This document shows, piece after piece, positions 23,901 to 34,547 of a DNA stretch of 64,000 nt. The first letter of the stretch is position 1. Every line of letters starts with the position of its first letter. Both the position numbers and the translations under genes were made by a program. The notes below the pieces were generated by a model. That model was not told where the DNA came from, searched no databases, and worked only from the letters and a program-made list of their open reading frames with translations. Source of the DNA: Galbula dea (Eukaryota; Chordata; Aves; Piciformes; Galbulidae); contig VWZX01002924.1 of assembly GCA_013399015.1 (NCBI GenBank), positions 442,578-506,577 on the forward strand. Reading direction: 5' to 3'.

Positions 23901-26900
23901 GAAACTCAGCACAAAAAGGATGTGGACCTGTTGGAGTGGGTCTAGAGGAGGGCCACAAGGATGATCAGAGGCCTGGAGCACCTCCCCTGTGAGGACAGGC
24001 TGAGGGAGTTGGGGTTGTTCAGCCTGGAGAAGAGAAGGCTTTGGGGGGGACCTTCTAGCAGCCTTTCAGTACCTGAAGGGGGACTACAGGGTGGAAGGGG
24101 AGAGGCTTTTCAGCTGCTCAGGACAAGGGGGAATGGATACAAGATGGGAAATCTAGACTGGAGATTAGAAGGAGGCTCTTCACCCAGAGGGTGCTGAGGC
24201 ACTGGAACAGGTTGCCCAGAGAGGCTGTGGCTGCCCCATCCCTGGCAGTGTTCAAGGCCAGGCTGGATGTGGCCCTGGGCAACCTGGGCTAGTGGGTGGC
24301 ATCCCTGCCCATGGCAGGGGGTTTGGAACTAGATGATCTTTAAGGTCCTTTCCAACCTGGGCCATTCTAGGATTCTAATTAGTATCAGATTTCTTGCAGC
24401 TCAGAATATCTGATGAGACTGGCTCCAAAGGCTGCACTGTCTGCAGACTCAGGGTGTTTGACTAAAATGAGATTGTTTGTGTCAGATTTTATCCATGGAA
24501 ACCAGGCATTTGGGCAGTTTTCACTGGATCAATTCTTGAACCATCATGCAGTTGCTTTATTTTGCCTCTCTTTGCTGCCACAAACTCACTCCAGATGTCA
24601 CTGGCACTGCTTCAGATTCAGTTCAGTAAATAAAGAAGGAGCCACCATATTTCAGATGGGATCAAGTTTTAAGTCTAAGGCTGAGAATGAGGAGGAAAAT
24701 ACTATTCCTTAGTCATATTTAGCATAGTTAACAGTCACTTTCATCTCTGCATGTCACCATTTTCCTCCTTCAGAGTAGGTTTTTGGCTGGAAATACTTAG
24801 GGTGCCTAAACATAACTCCACCTGCCACTCTACCCTGCTACCCCAGCAAAATCAGTTGGTGGCTGAGCGTCTTTTGGCCATGAATTGAAGTATGTCATGA
24901 GTAAATACATGCCAAGGGAAGTCCTCCCTGTCACTATTGAATATCTAGTGCTTGGAATTGGGTTGTGATCCCTTTCAGGAAGGAGGAGTTGATGTTGGTG
25001 CTCCATGTTTCAGGGTCGCCTCTTCTCGTACCCTGACACCCACAGACACCGCCTGGGACCCAACTACCTTCAGATTCCTGTCAACTGCCCTTTCAGAGCT
25101 AGGCTGGCTAACTACCAGAGGGATGGACCCATGTGTGTGTCTGACAACCAAGGTAGGAAGGAAAAGACTTTTCAATAGCATGGTACTTATGCAGGAACTG
25201 CAGAATCCTTTTCTGTTCACAGGGGGATTTTAGGTGCTTGCTAAAAAGATCCTTTTCTTGGCTGTTACTAGACTGTTAGATTGCAGAATGTGTTCCCTGC
25301 ATCTTTAAGACTTTAACAGGAGCATGTGGATGTTCCCTAGACAATTTCAGCCTTGGCTGAAGTAGTTGATACTCTCTAACTAGAAATATTTTTCAGTTTG
25401 AAGTGTGTTAACTTCTTGCTACAAGTAGGCTGCTTTAGTTTGGTAAACAAGGGGGGAAAGGAGCATTGTTTGGTTGTTCTTGGTTCCTAAAGTAACACAT
25501 TTGTCATCCTCACCTACTTATTTACAGTGAGTGTATATTAACCCAGGAAAGGAGACTTTAGATGCTTGGACTGGGGGTGGGAAGTTGGCTTGAAAGGGTA
25601 GAAACCAAGTGAAGCTTAAGAAATTAGTTCAAAATCTTAAAAATAGGCATTAAGGGAAAGGGGGTTTGCAGAACACCCCCAGTCAAATGAATTTGGTCAT
25701 GTCCTTGGTTTACATTCCTTTAAAGACTTCTAGAAACATCCTTGTTAAATGAGACTTAATTAAAAATGTCTATATATATGTATTTTAAATGAAATCTGGC
25801 AGAGCAGTGGTTTCCCAGCAGGTAATTACTACCTCTGTGTCAACTGCTGAGCAAAAACCTCTTCTGAGAAGAATAGAGATGGCCTAAATGTCTTTGGGGA
25901 GTTGCATTTGCATTTCTTTTAAAGCCTGACTTTCCTCCCCTCAGTCCACTTGAAACTGCTTTGCCTTCCAAGAGATTGCAAAAGGCAGGAGCATAAATGC
26001 CAAGGCTAGAGCTTGAACTTAGCTTCTACTCAGCATGTCATGGTCTGTCAGTGTTTGCCCAATAGTGACTGTTTTAAACCTCAGAATAAACAAGGATGTG
26101 CTTAAGCTGTGCCTCATGCCAGCCACTGTATTCCTCTGGGCTATAAATTCTGATGCTTGCTGAGGGAGGAGAGGGAAGTGTTTGTCAAGGGAGAACTTAA
26201 CAAAAGCTGCTTCTGTCCAAGAACAGAGAAATTTACTTCTGGGTAATTCTTTAAGTTGGTTATGTGTTTAGAATAAGTGCCCACAGAGCTCTAAAATATA
26301 GAGATTATTAAAATAACAGCTCTAAAATATAAAGATTAGCTCCCAGAGCTAAAGCTCAGCCCAATTTCAATGCAGATCAGCAGTAGCTCAGCTGTGTAGC
26401 TGACAGTGTCATTTTTGTAGTGCCTTGGACTACAACTTTGCCTGACTTCCATGACTTTGTGTAGCAAAATCCTCTGAGCTGTGCTGTTACAAGAGTGGCC
26501 AGACCTCCTTATTTCTGAAACAAATGATTTTTCTTCCCCCCAAAAAAGCTGTTGAAGTTCTGTTTGTAATAAGTGCTGGTAAGTACTGGCTTGGAGACAC
26601 AACTCCTGGTGTTCAGCTCTACGCAGTTCGTGATCGAGTGAACCACAACTGGATTATTGATTGAGGTTCTTCTTCTGGTTTCTGGGGTAATCTGAGAGAG
26701 CTGATGGGTGTGTTTTTGTTTTCAGGTGGTGCCCCAAACTATTACCCCAATAGTTTCACTGGCCCAGAAGATCAGCCCAAGCTTAAGGAGAGCTGTGTGT
26801 ATGTTTCGGGAGACGTCCAGCGCTTCAACAGTGCCAATGAAGACAATGTGACTCAGGTACCATCTGCAAAAGGGCTTTATCTTGCTTCTTGCATAAGATT

Positions 26901-28706
26901 GAGGTGAGAGAACACTACTGAGAGTGGCTCCTATCTCCAGGCAACTTAGATTTGGTGACTAACTGAATTCTTGCTGCCAGAACAGTTAGTGAAGTCTCCC
27001 AGACCTTTGCCACCCATATTCTGATACCTGGAGGTTGGGACTTTGTCTTCTTGCAATTGCAGATATGCAGACTACAGTATGAGTGTGTCATGATCATCAG
27101 TTCCTGAATGGTGGGACCCCACCAGCAATCTTTCTTCCCATTCATTTAGTAAGCAGCTGTTCTGCCATGCTAGAAAGGGAAGGAGTTGTTAGCACCTTTG
27201 CCAAAACCCCCCCCACAGCTTGGTTGCCTTTTGAGTTGAAGCATTTAAAGTGTTGCCTGGTGAGTTAAAGCTATTCTTTTCCAGGAATAATGAATCCTAA
27301 AAGCCTAGTAAGTTGTATTGGCTGCTATAGGTAGAATGATTTGCTTTGGGGCATCCCAAAATACCTTTGTTTCCCCTCCTAAGGTGAGAGACTTCTACAC
27401 CAAAGTGCTGAAGGAGGAGGAACGCCAGAGGCTGTGCAAGAACATTGCTGAGCATCTGAAGGATGCACAGCTCTTCATTCAGAAGAGAGCTGTAAGTGGC
27501 CTGCTTGCTTTTTATTTAGCCTTTCCTCTTTATTCCAGGCTTTCTTGCAGTCTTAACAACTTTGGCAGTATGCTCATGGAAAGGAAGATCAGGAATCCTT
27601 CTGAGAAGGCAACTAGTGGCTCTTTGTTAATGCAGGAGTGATCAGTGCAGAACATTTAAGGATGTGCCTGTTTACATGGTAGAAGTAACATAGAACATGT
27701 CAGAATAACTTTTTCCTGCTGGGAAGAATGGGATTGATGGTGAAGGTCAAGGATGTTGTTACATCTTGGCTTGATGTTCCTAAAACTCAGGTGACTAGCA
27801 GTGTCATGGTTTGCTCTGAACAAGGAAGAGGCAGGGAGGGATTGGATCTTTATCCTTCCCAGTGGAATTTGTTTAAATGAGGGAAGAGCTCTGTGAGAGA
27901 ACAGAAATAGTCTGTGAAGATGTTCCCAGCTCCTTTCTGCCTGGTCAGAATGAAACTGTGTTAGCAAAGAGTTTTCACCCTCTCCTTTTCTTTTCCTTCT
28001 ATCTTCTGCTTGTAGGCCACAGAGCAGAAGATTGAAGTGGTAAAGAGCATTTGAAATGGAGTTAAAAAAACCTGCTTGTTGCCTTTTTCTGTCTCCCTGT
28101 ATAGGTGAAAAACTTCACTGATGTTCATCCTGACTATGGGGCACGTGTTCAGGCTTTGCTGGACAAGTACAATGCTGACAGTGGGAAGAAGGTGAGCTGA
28201 TGATTTCTCTGGTTGGCTTTTGACTCTGAGCTGTCTTAGCTCCTTTTGCAAACCCAACAGAGGGAGAAATTGCTCTTGGTTCCCATTTGCATTCAGTGGG
28301 AGAAGTCAGTGCATGTAGAATTACAAAATGAGGAAACAATACTCTAATTACACTTAATTAAAAGCTGGTTAGCCAGTGATGGCCAATTACTTTCTTTCAG
28401 TTAGGTTTTTGTTCAGGCTTCTGGAAGATAACTGTCCAGGATCAGCAAAGTGTTGAGGCTGATTCCTCAGCCCAAGTGTTTACCCACTTCAAAGTGGGAG
28501 TAAAACATCTCCACAAGCCTTGCTGGGCTCAGCTCTTGCTACAGAGAATAACAACAAGTAATCTTTGCTTCCTGAAGTTCCCCTAACTGCTTTGGATGGA
28601 ACTGGCTCTGAATATTCAGTCTCTGTTGTGTTGTTTTTAGGATGTCATCAGGACATACACCCAGTCCACCTCTCGTGTGTCTGCCAAGGAAAGATCCAAC
28701 TTGTAA
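11905..28706 (+). CDS. CAT: Catalase, whole gene (13 coding exons, exon 1 split by assembly error)
   Basis: CAT encodes the haem catalase that turns hydrogen peroxide into water and oxygen, mainly in peroxisomes, as a tetramer that also binds NADPH. Joining 13 exons with intact GT/AG sites gives 1587 nt, or 528 residues, against 527 in human. Residue numbers match human catalase through at least residue 358. Catalytic His75 and Asn148, Ser114, the haem-stacking Phe161, Arg354 and the proximal haem ligand Tyr358 are all present. The NADPH contacts Ser201, Arg203, Asn213, Tyr215, Lys237, Val302 and Trp303 are present. Two oddities are Ala at position 236 (Tyr in human and chicken) and a C-terminus of -RSNL in place of -KANL. 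Exon 1 is cut by an N run and its end is misplaced downstream. Introns 7 and 8 carry CR1 copies. Apart from the assembly fault the gene looks functional. Confidence 0.97.
11949..12057. other. Assembly gap, 109 N
   Basis: This is a run of 109 undetermined bases. The bases before it (gaccagctgaagcagtg, 11932-11948) recur at 12721-12737, and the bases after it begin with a G run like the one that ends the 12721-13035 contig. The gap content is therefore probably that contig. Confidence 0.95.
12361..12719 (+). repeat. False duplication copy 1 (CAT intron 1)
   Basis: These 359 bases are identical as far as I can read to 13037-13395. They end at the single N at 12720. The duplicated block contains a CR1 3' fragment and unique intron sequence. 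Exact identity bounded by single Ns points to an assembly artefact, not a genomic duplication. Confidence 0.9.
12403..12556 (+). repeat. CR1 LINE 3' fragment (CAT intron 1)
   Basis: 'catccctggaagcttttaag' leads through 'ggcaacctgatctagtggct' to 'ttctctgattctgtg', a sense CR1 3' end. It reappears at 13079-13232 in the false duplicate. Confidence 0.88.
12721..12759 (+). CDS. CAT: CAT exon 1, 3' part (in misplaced contig)
   Basis: The first 17 bases repeat the end of the truncated exon 1 (DQLKQ and the start of Trp). The frame then continues WRSQRGSQ and stops at a donor 'CAG|gtacctg' at 12760. This completes the 66-nt, 22-residue exon 1 expected for catalase, ending in phase 0 as exon 2 requires. 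In the real chromosome this piece belongs directly after 11948. Confidence 0.93.
12721..13035 (+). other. Misplaced contig that belongs in the N gap
   Basis: The 315 bases lie between single Ns at 12720 and 13036. They start with the exon 1 sequence that precedes the N gap and end in a run of about 12 G, and the sequence after the gap also begins with G bases. They carry the end of CAT exon 1, its splice donor and CpG-rich intron 1 sequence. Confidence 0.88.
13037..13395 (+). repeat. False duplication copy 2 (CAT intron 1)
   Basis: It repeats 12361-12719 at an offset of 676 bases and then continues into unique intron sequence at 13396. It includes the CR1 3' end at 13079-13232. Confidence 0.9.
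13396..16126 (+). other. CAT intron 1, main part
   Basis: This is unique, AT-leaning intron sequence without CR1 copies or a recognisable exon. Two overlapping frames of just over 100 codons around 15.3-15.8 kb show no domain and no splice logic, and are treated as chance. Confidence 0.7.
16127..16298 (+). CDS. CAT: CAT exon 2
   Basis: The acceptor 'ctttcag' precedes KPDALTTGAGNPIGDK, and the exon ends in phase 1 at donor 'GCAG|gtatgt'. It encodes residues 23-80, including the FDRERIPERVVHAKG catalase signature with catalytic His75. Confidence 0.97.
17205..17315 (+). CDS. CAT: CAT exon 3
   Basis: A long T tract and 'ctccag' precede GA GCC TTT. It encodes residues 80-117 (AFGYFEVTHDITEYCKAK, then RTPIAIRFSTV) with Ser114, and ends in phase 1 at 'GTTG|gtaagg'. 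Confidence 0.97.
18676..18806 (+). CDS. CAT: CAT exon 4
   Basis: The acceptor is 'tcttcaag'. It encodes AGESGSADTVRDPRGFA and later NWDLVGNNTPIFF, carrying catalytic Asn148 and Phe153. It ends in phase 0 at 'CTG|gtgagtg'. Confidence 0.97.
19601..19705 (+). CDS. CAT: CAT exon 5
   Basis: The acceptor 'gtattag' precedes FPSFIHSQKRNPQTH. The first residue is Phe161, which stacks on the haem. It ends RPESLHQ at donor 'CAG|gtaaga'. Confidence 0.97.
20006..20167 (+). repeat. 81-bp direct tandem duplication in CAT intron 5
   Basis: 20006-20086 and 20087-20167 are near-identical 81-bp copies with a handful of substitutions (for example 'gagatcatga' against 'gaaatcacaa'). The period is a multiple of three, so one forward frame stays open across both, but no domain is recognisable and it is intronic. 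Confidence 0.9.
20395..20520 (+). CDS. CAT: CAT exon 6
   Basis: The acceptor 'tctttag' precedes VSFLFSDRGIPDGYRHMNG. It carries the NADPH contacts Ser201, Arg203, Asn213 and Tyr215, and ends at Lys237. The penultimate residue is Ala (codon GCA), where human and chicken have Tyr236. Confidence 0.97.
21552..21743 (+). CDS. CAT: CAT exon 7
   Basis: The acceptor is 'cttgtag'. It encodes residues 238-301 (TDQGIKNLSVEEAGRLAS, later YPSWSFYIQVMTFEEAE, ending NPFDVTK) in phase 0, with donor 'AAG|gtatgc'. Confidence 0.97.
21897..22530 (-). repeat. CR1 LINE, long antisense fragment in CAT intron 7
   Basis: About 630 bp, from the 3' terminus ('gttggaagggacctctggag') through 'ccacctccctgggcagcctg' to the internal 'ggtcttggccacaagggcac' block. 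A 15-bp inverted repeat lies inside it at 22370-22407. Confidence 0.92.
23286..23438 (+). CDS. CAT: CAT exon 8
   Basis: The acceptor 'cttccag' precedes VWPHGDYPLIPVGKLVLNRN, giving the NADPH-stacking Val302 and Trp303. It ends PSPDKMLQ at donor 'CAG|gtaaac'. Confidence 0.97.
23915..24378 (+). repeat. CR1 LINE, sense fragment in CAT intron 8
   Basis: About 460 bp, from 'ctagaggagggccacaagga' through 'ggttgttcagcctggagaag' to 'catgg cagggggtttggaactagatg' and a degraded 3' end 'ccattctaggattc'. Confidence 0.92.
25014..25152 (+). CDS. CAT: CAT exon 9
   Basis: The acceptor 'gtttcag' precedes GRLFSYPDTHRHRLGPNY, the catalase haem-ligand signature with Arg354 and proximal Tyr358. Ser357 replaces the Ala of human and chicken. 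It ends in phase 1 after DNQ at 'CAAG|gtagga'. Confidence 0.97.
26726..26856 (+). CDS. CAT: CAT exon 10
   Basis: The acceptor 'ttttcag' precedes GGAPNYYPNSFTGPEDQPK and it ends NSANEDNVTQ at donor 'CAG|gtacca'. It covers residues 399-442, at the entry to the C-terminal helical domain. Confidence 0.97.
27384..27491 (+). CDS. CAT: CAT exon 11
   Basis: The acceptor 'tcctaag' precedes VRDFYTKVLKEEERQRLC. It ends HLKDAQLFIQKRA at donor 'GCT|gtaagt'. Residues 443-478. Confidence 0.97.
28105..28191 (+). CDS. CAT: CAT exon 12
   Basis: The acceptor 'tgtatag' precedes VKNFTDVHPDYGARVQALL, and it ends KYNADSGKK at donor 'AAG|gtgagc'. Residues 479-507. Confidence 0.97.
28641..28706 (+). CDS. CAT: CAT exon 13 with stop codon
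   Basis: The acceptor 'tttttag' precedes DVIRTYTQSTSRVSAKERSN and a final Leu, then TAA at 28704-28706. The last four residues RSNL stand where vertebrate catalases carry the weak peroxisomal signal KANL. SNL keeps the small-polar-Leu pattern of a PTS1, but with Asn at the middle position, as in KANL. Confidence 0.95.
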   Translation, partial: DVIRTYTQSTSRVSAKERSNL

Positions 28707-29134
28707 AGAGTGCTGCAGGGATTTCCTCTCTGAATTTTGCAGCCTTCCAACTACAGGAAAACTTGTTGAAGACCTTCAGGAATGTAGCAGACTTCTGCAC
28801 AAATACAGAAGAGCTTTACAGGCTCAATTTAGTCAGCTCTCAAGTGCCTGTGTCTCTGTTGGCAACTAGGTAATGCAAGCTAACAACCCTAGTGCCTTTC
28901 CACCCTCATGCTTTACTGCTTGGTAACAAAATACAGTGGTTCTAAGGAAGTTGATTAAAAATCACCTTCATTTTTAGAAGCAAACAGAAGTTTAATCAAA
29001 ATACTGCTTCATCTTTTTGTATTGTGTCCAACTCTCCTGGCTGAATCATGCAGTAAACCTTCTGTAATGATACTGTGATTATCCTGAGGGATAAAATTGT
29101 TCCTGTTAAAAGCTTGCTATGGCTCAGTATGTCT

Positions 29135-29140
29135 AATAAA
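29135..29140 (+). terminator. CAT: CAT polyadenylation signal AATAAA
   Basis: AATAAA lies 429 bases after the CAT stop codon and is followed by a T-rich stretch (tatgtatttgtag). It is the first canonical hexamer downstream that I noticed; a shorter 3' UTR with a variant signal is possible. Confidence 0.6.
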
Positions 29141-31439
29141 AGTAGTTACCAGTATGTATTTGTAGACACTTCCTTTGGATTTTCAGTTCTGGCCTTCCAG
29201 AAGGACAAAGATCTGCAGTTGGAGTCAGATGTTGGTGTTGTCTCATTTCCCTTAGGAGCTAGAAAGTTGAATCTCAGGTTTTAGTCCCAATATGTACTGT
29301 AAAATCATCTCTGCTTCCTAATGTTGGGTTGGGATATAGCTGCCTAAGGGAGATAGGAAAGGATATTTTCTTACTGCATCCACTTGACAACTCAACTGAT
29401 TCCATCTTTGGGGGGAGGGAAGTTTGTTCTTTCTAAGCTGTAAGAATTGAAGTAGAAAAACACTGACTTTCCAAGTGTCAAAGGATTTCAGAGCCCAGCT
29501 CCTAGCTCTTCACTTGAGCAGATGTTCTACAAATCTCCCATCACAGCAGGTGGTTTCTCAGCCTTCAGTGCATCTCTGGCTCTGTCTGGAGTTTGGATGT
29601 TGAGTGGAAGCATGTCCTGGTTTGGCTTTTAGATGTGACTTGGCATTCCAAGCTGTGAGGGCAGATAAAGGAGGGTATTTACCAAGTGCTGTCCTGTTCA
29701 GTTGCAGGAAGATACTTCTCCCAACTCATTTATCTACTAACCTGTGGTGAAAAATGAGCTGTGCTGCAGATGCAGTAAAACAGTAGGAACTAATAGCCTG
29801 TTCTCTTCAAGGGCTCAGCTGAAGTTTTGCCTGATGAGACAGGAGGGAGCAGAAAAAGCTCCATGAATGGGGGTGGGAACACAGAATCCTGCTGAGTTTT
29901 TGGGGAAGGAATAAGTAAAGCTTAATCTCTCATTTTGCTGGGGTCTTCTAGATGAATTCTCTTGTCTTTTTTTTTTGCCCTGAAATAAACCTGAATTTAA
30001 CAGTCTCTTGGCAAGGTGTCTGTTTTCTGGGGGAAATACTTCAGTTTAACCTGGGATTCTTTTCTCCTCTACCCTTGGAAGGTCATGCAGAAGCTGTTGA
30101 AGATCTGGGTAACTGGTTAACTCTTTCAGAACCCAGTTAGTTGGCCTGCACAGATCTTGCCTCTCATCAAAGGCCTTGGATTCAGGGTTGCCACAAGGTG
30201 GATTTTACTATCTGTATTGCCCAAATGTTCAGTTCTGCCTTTCCTACTGCAGCTGCTTTGTTCCTAAACCTCTGCTTTTTGTTGCAGAGGCAAGGAACTG
30301 CTGTGTGCCTCAGGCCTCCCTGTGCATGCTGAGGTAACCTTCAGCATACAGCTCCCTCCTGAGCAGGTGGTGGAAGGGGCACTGAGACATGGACTTGGGG
30401 AGGGTTTAGTAGAGAGTTTCACATGGGAAAGTGACTTTATTGACTTGATCCAACTGCTCTGTATCTGGCCATGCCCAGAAATGATGATTACTGTAAGTTA
30501 CACTAGTTCAGGGTAGAGGGGAGGCTGCAATTCCAGTGGTGTCTCTGAGGAAGAGAGAGGAAACATCTTGTGCAGTGATGTAGAGCAGGCAGAATGGCCT
30601 AGGTAGGGAGTGTCTCTTCTGCAGGTACCTTTTTGTTTTGAGAGCTCATCATTTGAATACAGTTGCTGAAAGTTCTGACCATGACAACCATGGGACACTA
30701 AACCTTGGCCCTTTCCAAAGGCACTGAAGAACAGCAATGTTATTTTGGAGATGAAGCTGATGATAGATCCATTTACAGCTGCCTGCTGTGAGAATAAAAA
30801 GACATGACAGGACACAGTCTCACTTGTTTTGGCTTTTGTGTTCTGCTCAGGTGAAAGAAAAAGACTCCTTTGAGAGGTTGTTTCAATGCCATTTTCAGTT
30901 GTGTAAAGGAGACATTGCTCAACATCTTCCTATGACTGGTTTGGTTTAGGTGCACATCTCTAACAGGGGAGTTGGGAATCAATTGGAAACATGTTTGGGA
31001 AGCTACAGCTTCTCCTGGAGTCTCTCTCCTTCTCCTGGGCCCTTCCCCTTTATTCCCAGCTTGTTTTCCCTTTCCCCAACTATTTGCACTTGAGCAACTA
31101 AAAGCCATGAGCAGATTCCAGAGTCTCAGTGGCTGTGTTGTTGGAGCAGGCTCTGGCAGGAGAGGAGAGCTGAGTGTGTGGGATTGCTAAATCAGCAGGG
31201 AAAAAGGGTGAGGTAGCTTTGGATCAGATAGATCCTGCTTTAAATATGCTGGAGAAAGCAAGCCCTGAATTCCTTTCTTGAAGCCAGCTAGGTCATTGCC
31301 TGGTGGAAGCCATTGGTGGGAGTTGGCTGCCAGGCAGTGTGTAGCTATCCTTGACTTTAGCATCTATTAAATCAATCACTTGGCTTTTCTCAGTGGTGTT
31401 CTACTCTGCTTCCTCAGCTTTGAGGCTTTGTTTGCTCTC

Positions 31440-31865
31440 CAGTGGGAGATCTGATCCATGGATTCAGACAGGCATGGAGGCCAGCATGAGGGGAGGCTGA
31501 GAGAGTTGGGGTTGTTCAGCCTGGAGAAGAGAAGGCTCCAGGGAGACCTTACTGCAGCCTTTCAGTTCTGTCAGAGAGATGAGGACAGACTTTTGAGCAG
31601 GACCTGTTGGGACAGGACAAGGGGTGATGGTTTGAGACTAAGAAGGAGATTGAGACTAGATAGAAGGAAGAAATGTTTCATATTGAGGGTGGTGAGACAC
31701 TGGAAAAGGCTGCTCAGAGGGCTTGTGGATGCCCTGTTGCAGGTCAGGTTGTTTGGAGCTCTGAGCAACATGCTCTAGTTGCAAATGTCCCTGCTGACTG
31801 CAGGGGAGTTGGACTAGATGACCTGGAAAGATCCTTTCCAACCCAACCCATTCTGTGATTCTTTC
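31440..31865 (+). repeat. CR1 LINE, sense fragment
   Basis: 'ggttgttcagcctggagaag' through 'aaatgtttcatattgagggt' to the 3' end 'ccattctgtgattctt'. About 425 bp. Confidence 0.9.
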
Positions 31866-33059
31866 TGCACTTGGAGTTTTATTTCTGTGGGGTTTGAGGC
31901 TTCAAACCAGTCCAGCAGAGGTGCATTGATCCAGTGATGTGTTGCATGTTCTTATCTCTTCCTGATAGTCAATTCCATGAAGATACTCAGGGCATGGTTG
32001 AAGTTTGACCTTTCCTCCCAGGCAATATTCCAGAGCTGAATCTGAACCCATGGTTGAGCTCACAGTTGTGTGATCATGACACAGGTCATGACATGCAAAG
32101 CTGGACTTGAACAAAGCCTTGACACAGCCAATGTTGAGGCTGTAACTCCAGCAGCTGCCCAAGGCCATTTTGGGCAGAACTGAGGCAAGAACTAAGGCTC
32201 AGGTTTGATGTTTGGGGATGAAATGAAGGCAGTTTTGCCAGGTTTGTGCTTTGTCAGTAATTGCTGGATTCCAACTTGGCTCTTGAAGCCAGACTAAGAC
32301 CTGGAGACCTTTAGAATCTGGGCCTGTCCCATCCTACCACAAAGCTGTTTTAAGATGCCTGCAAAGCATCTGTCCCACTCCCTCTCTCTTCTGGCCTGTT
32401 AAGAATCAATGTCCTTTTCCTGTGGCAACTTCTCCTATGGGAGAACTTCTAAGCTCCTCCTCTAGCTCAGGATGATTTCAGTGGTGGGGGTGGATTGTTT
32501 AGACTGGAAAGGATTCCTGCCAAAGCCTTGTGTTGGGAAAAGGTGGTGAAGGGTTGTGTATTGATGGCATCTGGGAGAGCTCATTGAGGCTTATTCATGA
32601 GGCAGTGGGGTAAAAGTAAGGGGTGAAGTTATCTTGATGCTCAATTCCCTGCTAAGGGTGATGCTGTCACAGCCTGGATGGCTCTGTGGAGCCTCTTTGC
32701 TCTAGTTGTGTCATCAAAGCTTGAACTTTGCTATGCTGGGTTCCACCCAAAGGCAAACTTCAACCCTGGTGCTGCTGGAAATCTGAGAAGAAAGAGGCCC
32801 TCAGGAGCTGGGCTGATGTTGATGTTCAGGTCCCAAAGTAGTTGGATCAAGGAGGTCTAGTGTTGTTCCATGGTTGATGGTGACATCTTTCAGCCTGGAG
32901 GTTGCAGCCTGCCCTGTTTCACTACAAGAGGATGCAGTGCTCCTTACCTTGGAAGAAAACAGTAAACATCAGTTACTTTGCATGCTTTATTACCCCCACA
33001 AGAACTTGCAGGCAATGAAAGGGCCTAAAATCAAGGTGAACATTTCTGGGGTCTTCAAG

Positions 33060-33240
33060 AAGCTATGAAGTTTTGAGAGTGGTGGAGAACTGGCCCAGGC
33101 TGCCCAGAGAGGTTGTGGAGTCTCCATCTCTGGAGAGACTCCAAAGCCACCTGGAGGTGATCCTGGGCAAGCTGATCTGACAGGGGCCTGGACTAGATGA
33201 TCTCCAGAGGTCCCTTCCAACCCTCACCTGTCATTCTCTA
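33060..33240 (+). repeat. CR1 LINE 3' fragment
   Basis: 'aggctgcccagagaggttgt' through 'ggactagatgatctccagag' to 'cccttccaaccctcacctgt'. Confidence 0.88.
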
Positions 33241-33364
33241 ATGAAAACACAAAGTGTCTTCAGGGAGTCTTCCCTGGGGTGGTATCTGAGCTAGTTTCCA
33301 TCCTAAAGTCTGCCTTTCCCTGGCAGCTGCTGCTGTGGTTGGCAGTGGAAGCAGGTGAAGTAGC

Positions 33365-33456
33365 CAGGTACCTGAGTCCTTGTGGCAGCTGATGTCTCTG
33401 TTCCTGTAGTCAGGTACCTGAGTTCTTGGGGCAGCTGGTGTCTCTGTTTCTCTACT
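33365..33456 (+). repeat. 46-bp tandem duplication
   Basis: 33365-33410 and 33411-33456 both start 'caggtacctgagt' and share 'ggcagctg.tgtctctgtt' with a few substitutions. Confidence 0.8.
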
Positions 33457-34093
33457 TGGACTGTGGTGGTCTGGAAGCTTGTGGAAGGGTGAGAGTGTCT
33501 AGGAGACAGAGACCACCAGAAGACCTGAACCCAAACACCCATCTCCCACTTCAGCTTGCTTGGTTGAGTCACTTCCCCCTCCCTGATGACATCCAGCCTT
33601 CTCTGGGTTCCCTCCTCACTGTTAGGATGTGTTTAAGGGAGTTGTTTTCTTTCTCCTCATTCCCATGCTCTTGATTTAAGAGCTGAAAGGAAAACAGGCA
33701 GAGTAAATCACCTGTTGGCCCAAACCTCAACTTGTGTTGACTGCTGTAGCAGAAGTCTGCCCACATGGCACATGACTGACCCCTACCCCAGAACAGCTCT
33801 GCACAACCTGTTCCCAAGTCACAGGTACCCAGACCCTGGCAAGCAAGTTGGCTAAAGCAGTGCTGCTTTGCTTACACAGTGCTTGCTCTTGCCTGCAGGG
33901 CTAATCTTTAACAGAAGCCTAAAGTGCTTTGCCTTGCTTGCAGTTTGTCCTCTAATCTTCCTGCTGAAGGCAGTGTGATAAGGCACTAAGTCTGGGGTTA
34001 CTTTAGTCCCCAGCTTGAGATGAAGGAAGATACCAACATTGGTACAGAGGAAGGAGATGAAAGCACAAAGCTCTGCCTAATCACACCTCTGGA

Positions 34094-34547
34094 GGACATG
34101 GAGGTGCTGGAGTGTGGCCAGAGAAGGGCAAGGAAGGTGGGGAAGGGTCTTGAGCACAAGTGTTGTGAGGAGCAGCTGAGGGAACTGGGCTTGGTGAGCC
34201 TGGAGAGATGGAGGCTCAGGGGAGACCTTCTCACTCTCTGTAGCTCCCTGAGAGGAGGCTGGAGCCAGGAGGGATAGGGCTCTTCTCCCAAGGAACAAGA
34301 GGAAACAGCCTGCAGTTGTGCCAGGGGAGGTTCAGGTTGGACATGGGGAACAATTTCTTGATGGAAAAGGTTCTCAAGGCCCAAGCTGCCCAGGGCAGTG
34401 GTGGAGTCCCCATCCCTGGAGGGGTTTCCAAGCCCTGGAGCTGCGGTGCTGAGGCCATGGGTTGGTGGTGACCTGGCAGTGCTGGCCAACAGTTGGACTC
34501 CATGATCTCCAAAGGCTCTTCCAACCAAAACAATTCTGTGAGAGTGC
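34094..34547 (+). repeat. CR1 LINE, sense fragment
   Basis: 'gtggccagagaagggcaagg' through 'ctgagaggaggctggagcca' and 'ggacatggggaacaatttct' to 'ttccaaccaaaacaattctg'. About 450 bp. A 229-codon frame on the minus strand here is a reading through this element. Confidence 0.9.
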
